From positions 20,356-84,355 of the forward strand of contig NZ_JNAR01000004.1 of NCBI RefSeq assembly GCF_000760095.1: a stretch of DNA of 64,000 nt. Reading direction: 5' to 3'. The notes under the pieces were generated by a model. That model made no database searches. It saw nothing but the letters and a program-made list of their open reading frames with translations, and had not been told where the DNA came from. Positions 7,560 through 14,760 of the stretch are shown here, piece by piece. The position numbers were made by a program, and so were the translations under genes. Each line of letters opens with the position of its first letter. Positions within the stretch are counted from its first letter, which is position 1. Source of the stretch: Prochlorococcus marinus str. MIT 9401. Lineage in GTDB: Bacteria > Cyanobacteriota > Cyanobacteriia > PCC-6307 > Cyanobiaceae.

Positions 7560-7728
7560 TTTTTTAAAAATAAAACCTATAAGATATTCTAAAAATATTG
7601 AAAATAAATTTTTAAATTTAGGCTGACTACAGATCATTACAAATTTAGCTTACTAGAAATAATTTTTTAATACTAGTATCAAATTTTTGCTTAATTAATA
7701 ATTTAAAAAGATCTAGAAATAATAAATT

Positions 7729-7881
7729 TCAACCTTGATCAGAATCGCATGTTAATTCACATTGATTAAGATCATGCGATGATATTTTTTCTAAAATTCT
7801 TAACATATCAATTTCGGAAAGCTCTCCATTTGAGTTCCATTTTAAAGTTGTTTTCCTTTGAGGTGAATTTTTTTTATTCAT
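7729..7881 (-). CDS. Small protein, 50 aa, coupled to its upstream neighbour
   Basis: The ATG at 7879-7881 lies 8 bases inside the end of the gene at 7874-8032, so the two are read as one transcript with translational coupling. The protein begins MNKKNSPQRKTTLKWNSNG and ends with a cysteine pair spaced by four residues (CELTC). No family is recognised. Both members of this pair are small and carry paired cysteines, which hints at a shared metal or redox role. Confidence 0.6.
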   Translation of the reverse strand: MNKKNSPQRKTTLKWNSNGELSEIDMLRILEKISSHDLNQCELTCDSDQG

Positions 7882-8032
7882 TTTGATCGCCTCCTTTTAA
7901 ATGAACTTCTAAACAACGAGTAATACATTCTTGATGACCATCAACAATACTGCATTCAGTAATACACTCGAAATATGAATTAATAGAATCTATTTCTGTA
8001 TTCTGGTTTGAAGAAACAAATGAATCATTCAT
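7874..8032 (-). CDS. Twin CxxxC small protein, 52 aa
   Basis: The frame is open to 8071 (65 residues), but the ATG at 8030-8032, giving MNDSFVSSNQNTE, is the more natural start. Cysteines at residues 23, 27, 36 and 40 form two near-identical CxxxC units, ECITEC and ECITRC, eight residues apart. This is the layout of twin-CX3C proteins that fold as a disulfide- or metal-pinned helical hairpin. The resemblance to eukaryotic twin-CX3C proteins is structural only. It overlaps the next gene by 8 bases. Function is unknown. Confidence 0.65.
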   Translation of the reverse strand: MNDSFVSSNQNTEIDSINSYFECITECSIVDGHQECITRCLEVHLKGGDQNE

Positions 8033-8320
8033 AGTATTGTTAGATTTGTTTGGAATAGAGATATAGCACAAAATTATGTTAATTTATTTAATTTATTAAG
8101 TTAATAAGAAAAAATAAGTATTATTTACTAAATTTATTTTGCAACTGTTTTACCTTTTAAAAGAAAGTAATATTCTTCTAAAAAAAAACCAAAAAAACAA
8201 TAATTTTGATTTTTTAATATTAATTTTATGAGGTAATCTTCCAAAAAAATCAGCATAAAGACTGATTTACTTTTCAGTAATTTAGTTAGAAGATAAAAAT
8301 GTACACTTTTCAATTTTCAA

Positions 8321-8473
8321 ATGAAATCAGTAATTAATTGGCTTTCGAAAATGTTAGAGAGTATGGCAAATGCTTTTATGCATCCTTTAAAGAATGACTT
8401 GCCCCCATCTATTGGTACTCATTCATATAGCAGTATTCCTCTAAAAAGAAAATTGAGAAGAAGGTTGAATTAG
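8321..8473 (+). CDS. Small basic protein, 50 aa
   Basis: The ATG is at 8321-8323 and the TAG at 8471-8473. The product begins MKSVINWLSKMLESMANAF, an amphipathic helix, and ends in a strongly basic tail, KRKLRRRLN. It converges on the desaturase, whose stop lies at 8477, three bases away. The amphipathic start and basic end suggest membrane-surface or nucleic acid contact, which is inference only. No family is recognised. Confidence 0.6.
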   Translation: MKSVINWLSKMLESMANAFMHPLKNDLPPSIGTHSYSSIPLKRKLRRRLN

Positions 8474-8476
8474 GTA

Positions 8477-9583
8477 TTAACTTAGTGGAATTAATTTTTC
8501 ATTTTTGTTATCCCAAATAATATATTTTAAGCAGTTTGAAAAATCGCTTAATTTTAAGAACTTTGATTGTTGGAGCAAATGAATGTTTGCTTTGTGACAA
8601 GCTCTTAAGTTGTAATTTGGTATTCTCTCACAAAGATGATGAATGCTGTGGAAGGATATATCTGCTAAAAACCAATTTAACCAATTAGGGATATCTAAAT
8701 TGCTACTACCTAAAATAGCCCCATCGATGAGATCCCAATTTTTTGTATTTTTAGCATATGTATTCTCATAGTTATGTTGCACGAAAAAAACACATATTAA
8801 AATTGCTGCTGATAATGTTAAAACAATGGAATAAAATGATATGAAAAAAACTAAACCCAACCTTTTACACATAAAAATCCACCCTAGTATTACTAATATG
8901 TTATTGATTATTAATTCACTTAATTCACTGAAATTATCTCCATAATCAGAAAAAGGTGGTTTAACTCTTGAATTAATAGCTAAAAGTTGAGAAATTTCTC
9001 TGTTTTTTATTTTGATAAAAGTCTCTTCCAATATATCTTTAATTAAATTAAAAATAACGATAACAAGTCCTAATCTGGGTTTTAAAACTAAGTAATAAAA
9101 ACCGCCAGGGAAAAGCATCATCCAGTTTCGACTTACTTTATAAAATATTTGCTCTCTTTTTGTAAGGGATTCATAATCTTCAAGACTTAAAACATCTATC
9201 GGCCCTTTGTAAATTTCCCAATTTCCATTATTTCTATGATGAAATGCATGATCAATCGACCATGACTTCTGGGGAATACCATTAACCAAGCCAAGTAAAA
9301 ATCCAAAGAAGCGGTTTAATTTGCGTTTTGTAAAAAGAGAATTATGACCGCAATCATGCATTAATGAGAATGTTCGAGAAGAGAAAAGAGTCAGAAGAAG
9401 TATAAAAGGTATTAATAGTAATCCTTTAATCAATAATGGAAAAGGTTGATTTATTATGTGGTAGATAATTAACCAAATAGAGAATATTGGAAAGATGGTA
9501 GAAATAATTTGATAAGAAGCTTTAATGTTATTTCTTTTTAGAAATGGCTTTATTAAAAATTCACCTCTATTAACTTTAGGCAT
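8477..9583 (-). CDS. Fatty-acid desaturase family protein, second type
   Basis: A membrane di-iron desaturase of 368 residues. Histidine boxes are HDCGHNSLF (about residues 76-84), HAFHHRN (about 112-118) and HSIHHLCERIPNYNL (about 312-326). The HDCGH first box and PNYNL ending are nearer to bacterial DesA-like enzymes than to the plant-like desaturase at 5685, so the two probably act on different bonds or substrates. A long insert between boxes two and three (about residues 160-230) carries charged residues. Four to five membrane spans are visible. Activity on acyl lipids is likely; a carotenoid substrate cannot be excluded. Confidence 0.88.
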   Translation of the reverse strand: MPKVNRGEFLIKPFLKRNNIKASYQIISTIFPIFSIWLIIYHIINQPFPLLIKGLLLIPFILLLTLFSSRTFSLMHDCGHNSLFTKRKLNRFFGFLLGLVNGIPQKSWSIDHAFHHRNNGNWEIYKGPIDVLSLEDYESLTKREQIFYKVSRNWMMLFPGGFYYLVLKPRLGLVIVIFNLIKDILEETFIKIKNREISQLLAINSRVKPPFSDYGDNFSELSELIINNILVILGWIFMCKRLGLVFFISFYSIVLTLSAAILICVFFVQHNYENTYAKNTKNWDLIDGAILGSSNLDIPNWLNWFLADISFHSIHHLCERIPNYNLRACHKANIHLLQQSKFLKLSDFSNCLKYIIWDNKNEKLIPLS

Positions 9584-9664
9584 ATTTCTCTTATTTTTTT
9601 GATACTAACAATTTTTAAAAAGTATTGATTATTTAATAAACAAAAAAATATTTTAAAAATCATA

Positions 9665-9820
9665 CTAAAGAATAAATTCTTTAGACATAGTTCTCAATTG
9701 ATCTAAATTTAATCTCTCTAAGTAATTTTTAAAGTCACTAAGATTCTTATTAGAGTCAGAATTTTTACTCTCGTATAGAAGACTATTGGCGATTAATTCA
9801 ATAAGATGATCTTTATCCAT
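9665..9820 (-). CDS. Small acidic protein, 51 aa
   Basis: The minus-strand ATG is at 9818-9820 and the TAG at 9665-9667. The start MDKDHLIELIANSLLYES is helical, then a serine/asparagine linker leads into a second leucine-rich helix (LERLNLDQLRTMSKEF). Two short helices joined by a linker suggest a small helical hairpin. No family is recognised. It sits 81 bases upstream of the second desaturase on the same strand and may be its leader gene. Confidence 0.6.
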   Translation of the reverse strand: MDKDHLIELIANSLLYESKNSDSNKNLSDFKNYLERLNLDQLRTMSKEFIL

Positions 9821-9905
9821 AACCCCTTATAGACCAAAATTCCTGTTAAAAAAAATCAGGTCTTGAATTCGAGATCATTAATTATTATCTACTAAGAGTA
9901 ATTTT

Positions 9906-10124
9906 TTATAAATTTTTTAAATCTTGTTCTATTTTTTCTAATCTTTCATTTAATTCTTTTTGTTCCTTAATTAAGGCTTTTTTCTTTTCTGCAAGCTCTT
10001 TGTTCAAAGGAGAATTGAAATATTTTTGGTAAGAGACAAAAAAAACTGCTATTGCTACTGTAATACCAAGTGCACCAATTATTAAAATTGGAGATGAAGG
10101 AAAGTCATAAAATGGGATTGACAA
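9906..10124 (-). CDS. Membrane-anchored coiled-coil protein, 72 aa
   Basis: One membrane span at about residues 12-31 (SPILIIGALGITVAIAVFFV) is followed by a charged helix of about 35 residues rich in lysine and glutamate (KELAEKKKALIKEQKELNER), a likely coiled coil. The layout suggests a small oligomerising membrane anchor. No named family is recognised. Its stop is about 85 bases from the gene at 9665 on the same strand, so the pair may be co-transcribed. Confidence 0.75.
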   Translation of the reverse strand: MSIPFYDFPSSPILIIGALGITVAIAVFFVSYQKYFNSPLNKELAEKKKALIKEQKELNERLEKIEQDLKNL

Positions 10125-10325
10125 TGTACTTAAATAAAATCTAATGCTAGCTATCTTATAGAAAAAATAATGAGTAATAAATACTTATTCTTTAGAGAGT
10201 TTCATGGTCAATTTTGCTAGTTATTTTGTAATAAATAAGGTTTATAATTAAATTTCAAAAATAAGTAATTTTACAGCTGTCAAAGAATCAATAACTAATA
10301 ATGATTAAACTAGTAAAAATTTTTT

Positions 10326-10643
10326 ATGAAGAAAATCATAAATAAAAAACACAATAAAAATGAACCATGGTTTAAATGGTTAACGAGAGAACTTAATTCT
10401 TATGAAGCTTTTCAGGATTTTGAATCAGGCAAGAATCCACGAGATGTTGCAGAGGATTTTATTTCGATAAATAGTATTGCTATATCTGAGATTTTCGAAG
10501 ATTTTGATGAAGAAGATAAAGATACACTCGATCAGTTTATTAAATTAACTGAATGCGAGATGCATGTGTTTAGGATTCTTGAAAAACAAATAGAATTAAG
10601 AAATAAGATAAGATTTGTAGATTTTAAAAAAAGAAAAAAATAA
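10326..10643 (+). CDS. Helical protein of unknown function, 105 aa; paralog of 20974-21240
   Basis: A soluble helical protein with a basic N terminus. Its body matches the product of 20974-21240 in order: PWFKWL against YWFSWF, then a DVAEDFI against QIAERFV segment, then DQFIKLTECEMHVFRIL against TEFMKLSESELHILKYF. The shared core is about 75 residues with a conserved aromatic start and a C-terminal F[IM]KL[TS]E[CS]E[ML]H motif. This defines a small two-member family within the window. Function is unknown; no catalytic pattern is visible. It converges on a DUF805 gene 11 bases away. Confidence 0.8.
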   Translation: MKKIINKKHNKNEPWFKWLTRELNSYEAFQDFESGKNPRDVAEDFISINSIAISEIFEDFDEEDKDTLDQFIKLTECEMHVFRILEKQIELRNKIRFVDFKKRKK

Positions 10644-10654
10644 AGAGTTAATTT

Positions 10655-10990
10655 CTATATAAGTTTATTTTTCCCATTACCTGTCTTCCCAAAGCCTAAC
10701 CAAATGAACCACAATATCCATCCGAAGATAGGTACTAAATTAATAAAAATCCATTTCCAATCTTTTCCAAAATCTCTGATTCTTCTTATATCAATAGCTA
10801 TTTGAGGAATAATACAAACTAATCCATAAGCATTAAAACCAAACGTTTTAAAAAATATTGGGATAGTTAGAAAAGAAATTATAAGATTCGCTAGTTGAAC
10901 TAACCACCAGTCAGAACGAGATGTGAATCCTTTGAAGTCTGTAGCTTTAATCCAAAACTCTTTATATGCTCCGAAAAAGTTATTAAGCAT
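10655..10990 (-). CDS. DUF805 membrane protein, 111 aa
   Basis: The N-terminal segment FKGFTSRSDWWLVQL matches the DUF805 signature (F-x-G-R-x-x-R-x-x-[FY]W), and the central RRIRDFGKDW block is the conserved charged loop of this family. Three membrane spans flank these motifs. DUF805 proteins are small inner-membrane proteins of unknown function. Length is normal for the family. Confidence 0.88.
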   Translation of the reverse strand: MLNNFFGAYKEFWIKATDFKGFTSRSDWWLVQLANLIISFLTIPIFFKTFGFNAYGLVCIIPQIAIDIRRIRDFGKDWKWIFINLVPIFGWILWFIWLGFGKTGNGKNKLI

Positions 10991-11057
10991 AAATTAAAAC
11001 TTCAAAAATTGAACATATTCTATTAAATCTTTAATTTATTAAAATGTTATTTATTTC

Positions 11058-11222
11058 CTAAACAGGATCAAATAAATTTATATCATTTGAATCTTGTTTT
11101 GGGATCTCATCTTTATTTGGTAATGAACAGAATCCGTCTTTGCAAATCATCTTTTCTTCTGCAATACTTGTAGTCTCTGAGAATATATTATTGTTATTGT
11201 TATTTGTAGATTCTTTCAGCAT
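11058..11222 (-). CDS. Small protein with a CxxxxxC motif, 54 aa
   Basis: The minus-strand ATG is at 11220-11222 and the TAG at 11058-11060. The start MLKESTNNNNNNIFSE carries six asparagines in a row; the middle holds a cysteine pair in ICKDGFCSLPN; the rest is acidic. The paired cysteines could be redox-active or bind metal. No family is recognised. The low-complexity asparagine run reflects AAT/AAC codons in AT-rich DNA. Confidence 0.6.
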   Translation of the reverse strand: MLKESTNNNNNNIFSETTSIAEEKMICKDGFCSLPNKDEIPKQDSNDINLFDPV

Positions 11223-11300
11223 TTATATAAAAAAATTAAATCCAATATTTTATTAATAACTCAATTAATTTTAATAAGCAATAAATTTAATATTAATTAT

Positions 11301-11396
11301 TTACTTTTTTTGATTTGGCAAGTCTCTCCAAAATAGCGCCATTACATAAATGAATAAAGATATAGAACAAATATAAAGTAAAGAATTTAGATGCAT
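11301..11396 (-). CDS. Tiny single-span membrane protein, 31 aa
   Basis: The minus-strand ATG is at 11394-11396 and the TAA at 11301-11303. The sequence is essentially one membrane helix, LLYICSISLFIYVMALFW, followed by a short polar tail, RDLPNQKK. The form is that of the smallest subunits of photosynthetic complexes, but it matches none that I can recall. The short length leaves chance possible. Confidence 0.5.
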   Translation of the reverse strand: MHLNSLLYICSISLFIYVMALFWRDLPNQKK

Positions 11397-11508
11397 TTTT
11401 ATTTATTAAAGTAATTAGTAAGAGAGCCCCGTCACCAAAAGGAAAAACTATAAATTTGTAGTTGTTTAACTTAGTAATCCTTCAAATTCTAGTATTTATT
11501 TAAGTTTT

Positions 11509-11649
11509 TTACGATTTATCCTTATTTAAATCTGTTAAAGCTTTTCTACCTTCTTTAAGGGTTCTCAAGATAAGCAAAGAAAGAGAGGAAATGATAAGAA
11601 TGGTAAGTGTAATTAGGGAAATATGAGTTGTATCAATGTTGTTAATCAA
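11509..11649 (-). CDS. Small single-span membrane protein, 46 aa, TTG start
   Basis: An open minus-strand frame runs from an in-frame TGA to a TAA at 11509-11511. The only normal start codon is TTG at 11647-11649. The product has a leucine/isoleucine helix at about residues 10-28 and a basic tail (RTLKEGRKALTDLNKDKS). It is one of a run of small membrane-protein genes here. Start choice and reality are uncertain. Confidence 0.45.
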   Translation of the reverse strand: MINNIDTTHISLITLTILIISSLSLLILRTLKEGRKALTDLNKDKS

Positions 11650-11695
11650 TTTACTAAGATTTTTTCAGAAATTGTAATTTAAAATCTAAAAAATT

Positions 11696-11875
11696 TCAAA
11701 CGTCAGATCTAGAGTAAGCAGGTATAAGCATTCCGCCATCTTGATCATCGTTATCATCATCAAATCCACCACCTAGAAGTAACTCAATGATTACAAGGAC
11801 AGTTATTGGATAAAGACACCATAATATTGCTGTAAATGGACTTACTGCTGAAGAGGCCGAGTAAAAATCTGTCAT
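11696..11875 (-). CDS. Small membrane protein with an acidic DDxDDQDGG tail, 59 aa
   Basis: The minus-strand ATG is at 11873-11875 and the TGA at 11696-11698. The protein starts MTDFYSASSAVSPF, has one membrane helix at about residues 15-34, then FDDDNDDQDGGMLIPAY. The acidic run followed by QDGG and a hydrophobic end recurs in the gene at 13010-13144 after the same kind of helix, so the two look like paralogs. The acidic cluster could bind calcium or another cation. Function is unknown. Confidence 0.7.
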   Translation of the reverse strand: MTDFYSASSAVSPFTAILWCLYPITVLVIIELLLGGGFDDDNDDQDGGMLIPAYSRSDV

Positions 11876-12155
11876 GGATAGATATTAATCTAAAGAAACA
11901 ATAATTGTGGATTCTTCGGGAAGTGTTATTCAATATTTCTAATAATATTTTTTAAACTTTTCTCTGTCCCATGAATAAATCTTTAGTATTTAGTGATGTT
12001 TTTATTCTTCAATAAGAATGTGAAAATAATTTTGTTGAACCTTATAAGAAACTTATAATGACATAATGAATCGCGTTATTGTTATTTTTTATACTTAACA
12101 ATAATTGTACAATTTTGATTCAAAAACTATTATTTACCTTAATTTTATAAATTCT

Positions 12156-12287
12156 ATGTTTTCTTTCACTTTTGATCCTTTGGCTGCGATATTTGGTATA
12201 TCAGGAATTGTAGGCTTCTTTTTCTTTGTTTCTGCTGCTAAGGGAACTTCCAGTATCAATACAAAACCAAAAAAGGAATTAGATTAG
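12156..12287 (+). CDS. Small single-span membrane protein, 43 aa
   Basis: The frame is open from 12105, but the ATG at 12156 gives the simpler protein MFSFTFDPLAAIFGISG, with a membrane helix at about residues 9-28 and a basic tail (KGTSSINTKPKKELD). No family is recognised. It lies alone between divergent and convergent small genes. Confidence 0.6.
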   Translation: MFSFTFDPLAAIFGISGIVGFFFFVSAAKGTSSINTKPKKELD

Positions 12288-12353
12288 GACTGATTCTGTG
12301 AGAAAACTAAGTTGAGATTTTAAACCTAGTATTCTTAAAAGGCTTGTTAATTA

Positions 12354-12524
12354 TTAGTTATTCCATTGTTTAGAAATAAACTCAAGAAAATCTTTTAGGT
12401 CCTCTTCAGGACAATTTGTTTGTTTTTGCAAATCAATGCAAATTTGCTTAATATTTTCATAAGCTTTTTTTACTATTTCGTTTTTTTCAATTACCTCAAA
12501 ATAGTCTTGATCAGTAAAAGGCAT
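12354..12524 (-). CDS. Small charged helical protein, 56 aa
   Basis: The minus-strand ATG is at 12522-12524 and the TAA at 12354-12356. The protein starts MPFTDQDYFEVIEKNEIV and is helical throughout, with single cysteines at about residues 29 and 38 and a final KDFLEFISKQWNN. No family is recognised. Balanced charge and helical periodicity support it being a real soluble protein. Confidence 0.6.
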   Translation of the reverse strand: MPFTDQDYFEVIEKNEIVKKAYENIKQICIDLQKQTNCPEEDLKDFLEFISKQWNN

Positions 12525-12615
12525 AATATTAATTCCCCTTGTGAAAATTATTTATTAACCATATTTTATCTGCATTGACTTGGCAGTAAAGAAAAAAAAC
12601 CCTTATTTCTTAAAT

Positions 12616-12891
12616 TTAGCTGCCCAATCGATAATGTTTTTTAATACTTTTGGTTATTTCCCATTCGCAGTAAAGTCCAGCTGGAAACTCAACAAGATCT
12701 CCAGCTTTAATAAAATAAATTTCACCGTTCTTAGTACTAATTTTCGCTTTGCCTTCAATAATTAAGCAAATTTCTTTATCATCGTAATTCCATTGAAATT
12801 TACTTGGCTCACATTCCCAAATAGGCCAACTTTTTATTCCATACTGAATTATTGTGCTTGCACTACAAGGGGAAGTGATTATAACTTTCAC
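12616..12891 (-). CDS. Cupin-fold protein (cupin_3/DUF861 type), 91 aa
   Basis: A one-domain beta barrel. The typical cupin_3 features are the W-x-CEPSKFQW-NYD segment, then EICLIIEGKAKISTKNGE and FIKAGDLVEFPAGLYCEWEI. The glycine turns, GDLVxFPAG and the terminal CEWEI are diagnostic. Metal-binding histidines of classical cupins are not obvious, as is common in this subgroup. The ligand is unknown. Length is normal. Confidence 0.88.
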   Translation of the reverse strand: MKVIITSPCSASTIIQYGIKSWPIWECEPSKFQWNYDDKEICLIIEGKAKISTKNGEIYFIKAGDLVEFPAGLYCEWEITKSIKKHYRLGS

Positions 12892-13009
12892 GATATAGTT
12901 CGAATATTTTTTTTATTCTACAAATAAAGGAAATTATTTTTTTGCAAGAATGTGTATTTGTTTACTGTCTTTTATTTTTTTTGGTTTATCATAGAAAAAA
13001 TTAAAAATT

Positions 13010-13144
13010 ATGGACGAGCTTTCTGTATTATCAATTTCATTATCTATAGCTTCTCTAGGGATATTTTTTATTTTTTTCGCGTCAAACGATGATGATGATC
13101 AAGATGGAGGTAAGTTGATTAAATCATTCCAAAGAATTAATTAA
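13010..13144 (+). CDS. Small membrane protein with an acidic NDDDDQDGG tail, 44 aa
   Basis: The ATG is at 13010-13012 and the TAA at 13142-13144. A membrane helix (about residues 5-24) runs into SNDDDDQDGGKLIK and a basic end. The acidic motif and its placement match the gene at 11696-11875 (DDDNDDQDGGMLIP), although the membrane helices differ in sequence. The pair is the best evidence that both are real. No function is known; cation binding or a protein contact is possible. Confidence 0.65.
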   Translation: MDELSVLSISLSIASLGIFFIFFASNDDDDQDGGKLIKSFQRIN

Positions 13145-13341
13145 TCTCAAGTAAATAAAATATTTAATAGAGATTTATAACCTATAAATCCTACATAAAT
13201 ACAGCTTAAAAAAATAAAATAAACCTCCATTGTTCCAAGTCTTTTTTTCTTTAAAATTTTCATTTTTTCTGAGTTTTTACATGATAATTTTATTAAATCT
13301 GATTTCTATTAACATGAGTATTTATTACATTAACTCCTAGA

Positions 13342-14214
13342 TTAAATAATTATTAATGTTAAGCCAAAAAATAAAAAACAAGTAAAAAATATTGTTTTTT
13401 TGGTAATTTCTCTTTCCTCATTCTTAGCGAAAAGTAAAGAAAGTACTGGAGATGTGCTTAATAATGCCCAACCTATTCCTATTGGAAGAGTTTTAAATAC
13501 GATTTGTTGTAGCAATATTCCTATATTCGTTCCAAGAATTATTGAAAGCAAAAATCTTTTTTGTTCTTGTTTTTCTATGTTTTTTAAGAAAAAATTGATC
13601 TTAAACCCTTTTAAAGTTATTAAAAAAATTATTGCACCTAATAGTCTTATCTCAGTTGTAATAAAAGGGGATAAATTGCTTTGTAGGAAAACCATCCTTG
13701 AAAAAAGACCTCCAAGAACAGCACATGAAACTGATAAAAAAGGAAAAGCAAAAATCTTAAAATTATTTTTTTCTGAGAAAGGTGAGTTTTCATCTTTAAT
13801 ATCATTCCCTTTTTTTAGAATTATGAACAGCGAAATCGATACTATGATTACCCCAATCCATGATTTAATTGTTAAATCTTCATTAATAAAAATTTCTCCT
13901 GAAAAAGCAGCCATTAACGGAGAAAGGGTTTCTACAGATAAAGTTTTTCGTGTGCCGATTGTTTGTAATGACTTTAGGTAGAAAGTATCACCTAAACCAA
14001 TACCTATTATTCCACTAACTAATAGGATAAAGATGTTTTTTAATTCAGTTGTAGAACTAATATTGATAAAGGCAGGTGTAAAAACTAAAAAAGCTATTAT
14101 ATTTTTTATTAAATTAATATCTATTGTTTTATATTTCTGAGTTTGCGAGCGCCAAATAAAGCATGCATAAGTCCATGATGCAGCAGCTCCAAAAGCAGAT
14201 AGGATTCCAATCAA
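13342..14214 (-). CDS. EamA/DMT-superfamily transporter
   Basis: A 290-residue membrane protein with ten predicted spans in two EamA halves. The first half has LVSGIIGIGLGDTFYLKSL near residues 67-85 and ends in the GEIFINEDLTIKSWIGVIII-type block; the second has a related GWALLSTSPVLSLLFA and EREITKKT block near its end. The family exports or imports small metabolites such as amino acids or nucleotide precursors; the substrate here cannot be told. A long plus-strand frame inside it is a mirror shadow. It stands alone. Confidence 0.9.
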   Translation of the reverse strand: MIGILSAFGAAASWTYACFIWRSQTQKYKTIDINLIKNIIAFLVFTPAFINISSTTELKNIFILLVSGIIGIGLGDTFYLKSLQTIGTRKTLSVETLSPLMAAFSGEIFINEDLTIKSWIGVIIVSISLFIILKKGNDIKDENSPFSEKNNFKIFAFPFLSVSCAVLGGLFSRMVFLQSNLSPFITTEIRLLGAIIFLITLKGFKINFFLKNIEKQEQKRFLLSIILGTNIGILLQQIVFKTLPIGIGWALLSTSPVLSLLFAKNEEREITKKTIFFTCFLFFGLTLIII

Positions 14215-14236
14215 AACGAGTAATTTTTAGAAATTT

Positions 14237-14335
14237 TTATTTTATAAATTGAGTAAATGCTAAAAAGAATACATAAATAAGAATCAAAATCCCTGGTAAG
14301 TATTGAATTAGAGATTTCAAATTATTTTTTTTCAT
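14237..14335 (-). CDS. Tiny single-span membrane protein, 32 aa
   Basis: The minus-strand ATG is at 14333-14335 and the TAA at 14237-14239. A short basic start (MKKNNLKSLIQYLPG) leads into one membrane helix, ILILIYVFFLAFTQF. It lies between the transporter at 13342 and the gene at 14361 on the same strand with small gaps, so all three may form one transcript. No family is recognised. Confidence 0.5.
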   Translation of the reverse strand: MKKNNLKSLIQYLPGILILIYVFFLAFTQFIK

Positions 14336-14360
14336 ATTTAATTAAAATAATTAATTAATT

Positions 14361-14597
14361 TTAAACAGTTTTTTTATTACTAGGATATAAACTTTCTAAC
14401 TTCTTTCTCCTTTGAACTTTCGCGTTAATTCTTTCTTCTTTTTCTTTTTTCTTTATCTCATCATTTATCTTATTTTGTCTGTAACCAAACCAAAGTAAAA
14501 CCCAAATAATAGAAGTTATTAAAAGAAGAGCCGTATATTGACCAGTCATAGGAAAACTGGCCTCAGAATATTTGACGTAAGAAAATATTAGACTCAT
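14361..14597 (-). CDS. Small membrane protein with a long basic tail, 78 aa
   Basis: One membrane span at about residues 21-40 (TALLLITSIIWVLLWFGY) is followed by about 35 charged residues (KINDEIKKKEKEERINAKVQ), probably a cytoplasmic helix. A later in-frame ATG at residue 17 (MTGQYTALL) is a possible alternative start. No family is recognised. It is probably co-transcribed with the tiny gene at 14237. Confidence 0.7.
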   Translation of the reverse strand: MSLIFSYVKYSEASFPMTGQYTALLLITSIIWVLLWFGYRQNKINDEIKKKEKEERINAKVQRRKKLESLYPSNKKTV

Positions 14598-14760
14598 TTA
14601 ATTAAGTTAAAGCATAAAAATAACGACTGCGTTGATTTTGTTTGATATTTAAAAATTATTGAATTGCAGCTATTTATTATGAAGTTTTTTATTTATTTTT
14701 TTGATAGTTTTTGGAATAATTTTTCTTTATAACTCCTTGCTATTATCAGATAGAAGCGTA

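Noticed and set aside
12580..12765. 61-residue plus-strand frame
   Set aside because: Lies opposite the cupin gene, which has clear family motifs.
13400..13981. 193-residue plus-strand frame
   Set aside because: It mirrors the EamA transporter on the other strand and has no family pattern; serine and isoleucine richness is that of an antisense shadow.
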